Part shown: in pieces, positions 6,326-7,988 of the stretch
How positions within the stretch are numbered: the stretch's first letter is position 1
Layout: each line of letters starts with the position of its first letter
From: Pseudomonadota bacterium
GTDB taxonomy: Bacteria; Pseudomonadota; Alphaproteobacteria; Rickettsiales; Rickettsiaceae
DNA length: 7,988 nucleotides
NCBI GenBank assembly: GCA_021804505.1
Contig: JAJZHL010000038.1
Span: 1 to 7,988 of the forward strand
Reading direction: 5' to 3'
The notes under the pieces: model-generated
The model's database searches: none
What the model saw: the letters and a program-made list of their open reading frames with translations, nothing else
Told to the model about the DNA's origin: nothing
Position numbers and translations under genes: made by a program

Positions 6326-6736
6326 TTAATTAGCGCAAACTGCAAGACGCGGACTATAAATACTGTAAAAGTTCTGCAAATGGTGAGCCCTAGTGTCTGA
6401 TTTACGAACCTGTATCCTCGATCTTTGCCTTGTGGCATGCTGAATATACTGCTTTTGAATTGCACCAACAGCAGGTAATTCACCAATGACTTTTTCCCAA
6501 CTATCAATTAAAATGTCAATCCTTTCTGATTCACCAATAAAGCAACTTCTGCCCAAGCTGCTGAGTCCAAGACTTTCCATACCACTACTAGATTGAGTAG
6601 TTTTAAGCAAACTCGGTGATAGCTCAGCTGGCAATGCATCACGTACCTGATCACATATCCATATTAGATAATTAAGGTGAATTTTCAAATAGCACCAAAA
6701 ATAATAACCATATTTTACACTGGACTTATTTTGCAA
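6326..6736 (-). CDS. Unrecognised protein fragment, probably 5'-truncated
   Basis: An open frame of 136 codons with codon use like real genes here, but no family I recognise. It contains CDQVRDALPAELSPSLL (about 28-44), a Ser/Gly-rich stretch (47-64), ERIDILIDSWEKVIGELP (about 71-88) and a basic C-terminal part with HATRQRSRIQVRKS (about 99-112). The N-terminal 27 residues are rich in aromatic residues. There is no ATG near the beginning: the frame opens with TTG right after a stop codon and lacks a suitable ribosome site, and the first internal ATG is codon 53. It is therefore probably the 3' part of a broken gene. It ends 26 bp before the HEAT gene start on the same strand, so the two may once have formed an operon. 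Confidence 0.35.
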   Translation of the reverse strand: MQNKSSVKYGYYFWCYLKIHLNYLIWICDQVRDALPAELSPSLLKTTQSSSGMESLGLSSLGRSCFIGESERIDILIDSWEKVIGELPAVGAIQKQYIQHATRQRSRIQVRKSDTRAHHLQNFYSIYSPRLAVCAN

Positions 6737-6875
6737 AAGACAAATTTTTTACCAATCTCTCCTCACTTCTCTCGATTGCTTAGCTTGTTTTTTCATTCCT
6801 AGCTTCTATTTTTTACTAGAGGATTCTATATAATGTGCTCCAAAATTTTATCCAAATTATTATATTATCCCCCAC
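6737..6875. other. Non-coding AT-rich stretch
   Basis: No convincing frame on either strand. It holds a pyrimidine-rich plus strand with T runs and a TATATAAT (6827-6834) without a good -35. It separates two gene remnants pointing away from each other. Confidence 0.4.
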
Positions 6876-7325
6876 CTCTTAAATATTGCTGCTGAGGATA
6901 TAGGTCTAGCTGATCCAAATGCCTTGGTTCAAGTACTTGCTGCCAAAGATGCTTATGATTTTTTAGGTTCTCCTGAGGGAGAACTAGCCGTTATCCAAGC
7001 AACTTTATATTTGGCCACTGCACCAAAGTCAAACGCTGTCTACCTAGCCCATAAGAAAGTTATGGATGACACAGAAAAATATGGTTCTTTATTACCACCT
7101 CTCCACATATTAAATGCTCCAACTAAACTTATGAAGGAACAAGGTTATAGTAAAGGATATTTATATGATCACGATACCTTAGAGGGATTTTCAGGACAAA
7201 ATTATTTTCCAGATAAAATGGGTCGCAAGCAATATTATAGCCCAACTCAAAGAGGGTTTGAAAAAGAAATAAACAAGCGATTAGATTATTGGCAAAAATT
7301 GAGGCAGAAAAAAATAGGCCTTTAA
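6876..7325 (+). pseudogene. rarA: C-terminal fragment of replication-associated recombination protein A
   Basis: RarA (MgsA) is an AAA+ ATPase acting at stalled replication forks. Only about the last 150 of roughly 430-450 residues are present. The homology starts at about LLNIAAEDIGLADPNAL, the conserved entry to the C-terminal tetramerisation domain. It continues through LAAKDAYDFLGSPEGELAV, YLATAPKSNAVY, LPPLHILNAPTKLMK and GYLYDHD, and ends naturally at YWQKLRQKK. Walker A and B motifs and the whole ATPase domain are missing, and no RarA-like sequence lies upstream in any frame I read. The readable frame extends back to a stop at 6831-6833 through unrelated sequence. The TTG at 6924 is an internal Leu codon, not a start. 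This is a 5'-deleted remnant; the remaining part has no stop codons or shifts. Confidence 0.85.
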
Positions 7326-7442
7326 ACTAAACACTTACTTATAGACTTATTACTTGCTTATGAGCATTTGAAAATGAAGCCAAAGCATCTAGTCAAAGGG
7401 GACCACCTTAGACAGTTATTTAATACTGAGTTTAATCAATAA
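7326..7442 (+). other. Short open stretch, possible remnant of a small gene
   Basis: In the same frame as the rarA fragment, directly after its stop, 38 sense codons lead to TAA at 7440-7442. The peptide includes LLIDLLLAYEHLKMKPKHLVKGDHL, given here only in part of the frame. The only ATG is at 7374 (22 residues). The stop overlaps the next ATG as TAATG. I do not recognise it. Confidence 0.2.
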
Positions 7443-7788
7443 TGAAAGATGAAGAACTTTTAGATTGTATTGTAGAAAGCTTTTCAATATTCAGAGCTAA
7501 AAGGTTTGTACTAATCTTTGTGCTTCTACTGGGAGAGCTGCAAAACGTCTTGATGAAAGTACTAATCAGGAAGCTATAACTATAGACTTAAACCAGAATT
7601 ATATTTTGGGGATTGGAAAATATGGTCAAATCTTTGCTATTAAAAACAAAATTATGCAAACAAAAAATGATTATGGTAAAGAGGTATATAATTGTGATAC
7701 TGGTCTTATTAAAGAAATTAACCAAGAAGAGTAAGAAGTTATTAGTAATTTCTGTAATCGAGATGTAACCCATAACTCCCTGATTTAG
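7442..7788 (+). pseudogene. RecD2-type helicase remnant with shift, stop and internal deletion
   Basis: RecD2-like proteins are superfamily 1 5'-3' DNA helicases. Fragments in family order: IVESFSIFRAKRFVLI (7469-7516), then after a frame change CASTGRAAKRLDEST (7519-7563), matching the family's CAPTGRAAKRL block just after Walker A. Almost at once comes KIMQTKNDYGKEVYN (from about 7645), matching the GDKVMQxxNNYxxxVFNGD block near the C-terminus. The long helicase core between them is missing, with the frame kept. The Gly of the NGD motif is Cys. A TAA at 7732-7734 follows INQEE, where Gln is likely (CAA to TAA), and homology continues as EVISNFCNRDV before a second stop at 7786. Walker A is absent. 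The alternative, a TraA-type conjugative helicase, fits the second block less well. It is certainly non-functional. Confidence 0.65.
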
Positions 7789-7836
7789 ACCAAATTACCT
7801 TTATTTATATATGTGTATGCTACTATGATCAACAAG

Positions 7837-7971
7837 TTACAAGGATTCGAAATTATCCGAACGATAATAATCCAACTTACCATTTAAAGTTTTATGATGC
7901 TTAAGCCAATCTTCTGCATACAACTTCACTAGAGGTAGAAAACTAATTATAATTGTAGTATAAAGAGAGCT
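7837..7971 (-). other. Possible C-terminal fragment of an unknown gene
   Basis: A minus-strand frame of 44 sense codons ends at TAA 7839-7837. It has coding-like composition: a hydrophobic stretch TTIIISFLPLV followed by KLYAEDWLKHHKTLNGKLDY. There is a stop just upstream (7974-7972), no ATG, and only a GTG at 7929. It may be the end of a degraded gene or chance. Confidence 0.22.
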
Positions 7972-7988
7972 CTATAAGCCTAGATGTT

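Noticed and set aside
6827..6834. TATATAAT as a promoter for the rarA fragment
   Set aside because: No acceptable -35 at the right distance and no intact gene downstream; such strings occur by chance in AT-rich DNA.
7588..7773. Minus-strand hydrophobic frame of 61 codons, possible membrane peptide
   Set aside because: It is antisense to the helicase remnant, and its Ile/Phe richness comes from AT-rich sequence on the opposite strand.
7841..7858. Minus-strand TTCGAATCC resembling a tRNA T loop
   Set aside because: Flanking bases do not form a T stem and no other tRNA arm is present nearby.

Overview
The window is AT-rich and carries genes typical of an obligate intracellular alphaproteobacterium. 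PleD, EF-P, the SuhB-like protein and the psd/pssA pair all read like Rickettsiaceae proteins (Rickettsia or a near relative such as Ca. Megaira). This placement rests on recognising the proteins, not on a database search. Hairpin-type interspersed repeats and many half-decayed genes fit the same group.

Left block (1-2813, all minus strand). Read in transcription order it holds efp, a SuhB/inositol-monophosphatase-like gene 5 bp downstream, a small acidic protein resembling DUF2610, a palindromic element, psd (phosphatidylserine decarboxylase) and the start of pssA (phosphatidylserine synthase). psd and pssA are consecutive steps of phosphatidylethanolamine synthesis. The visible pssA has lost its catalytic DG motif and runs into an ATT microsatellite at the window edge.

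Middle block (2814-5247, plus strand). A 174-bp divergent intergenic region with overlapping promoter candidates separates efp from pleD. pleD encodes a full-length REC-REC-GGDEF diguanylate cyclase with catalytic and feedback-inhibition sites intact. A second small inverted repeat follows. Next is an alpha/beta hydrolase broken by one extra C in a short C run; with that base ignored it is a 256-residue protein with a complete catalytic triad.

Right block (5281-7988). This is a gene graveyard. It starts with a decayed tRNA-Arg(CCU)-like sequence and continues with a HEAT-like repeat protein interrupted by an amber codon, an unrecognised 5'-truncated reading frame, the last third of rarA/mgsA, a scrambled recD2-type helicase with an in-frame internal deletion, and an unidentified C-terminal fragment. 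The change from intact conserved genes to fragments at the tRNA remnant suggests, without proving, an old integration or rearrangement boundary.

No CRISPR array, rRNA, intact tRNA or intact transposase was seen. I found no convincing new multi-gene system. The most interesting points are the SuhB-like protein without metal-binding residues, the retained c-di-GMP cyclase, the single-event lesions in the hydrolase and HEAT genes, and the decayed pssA.
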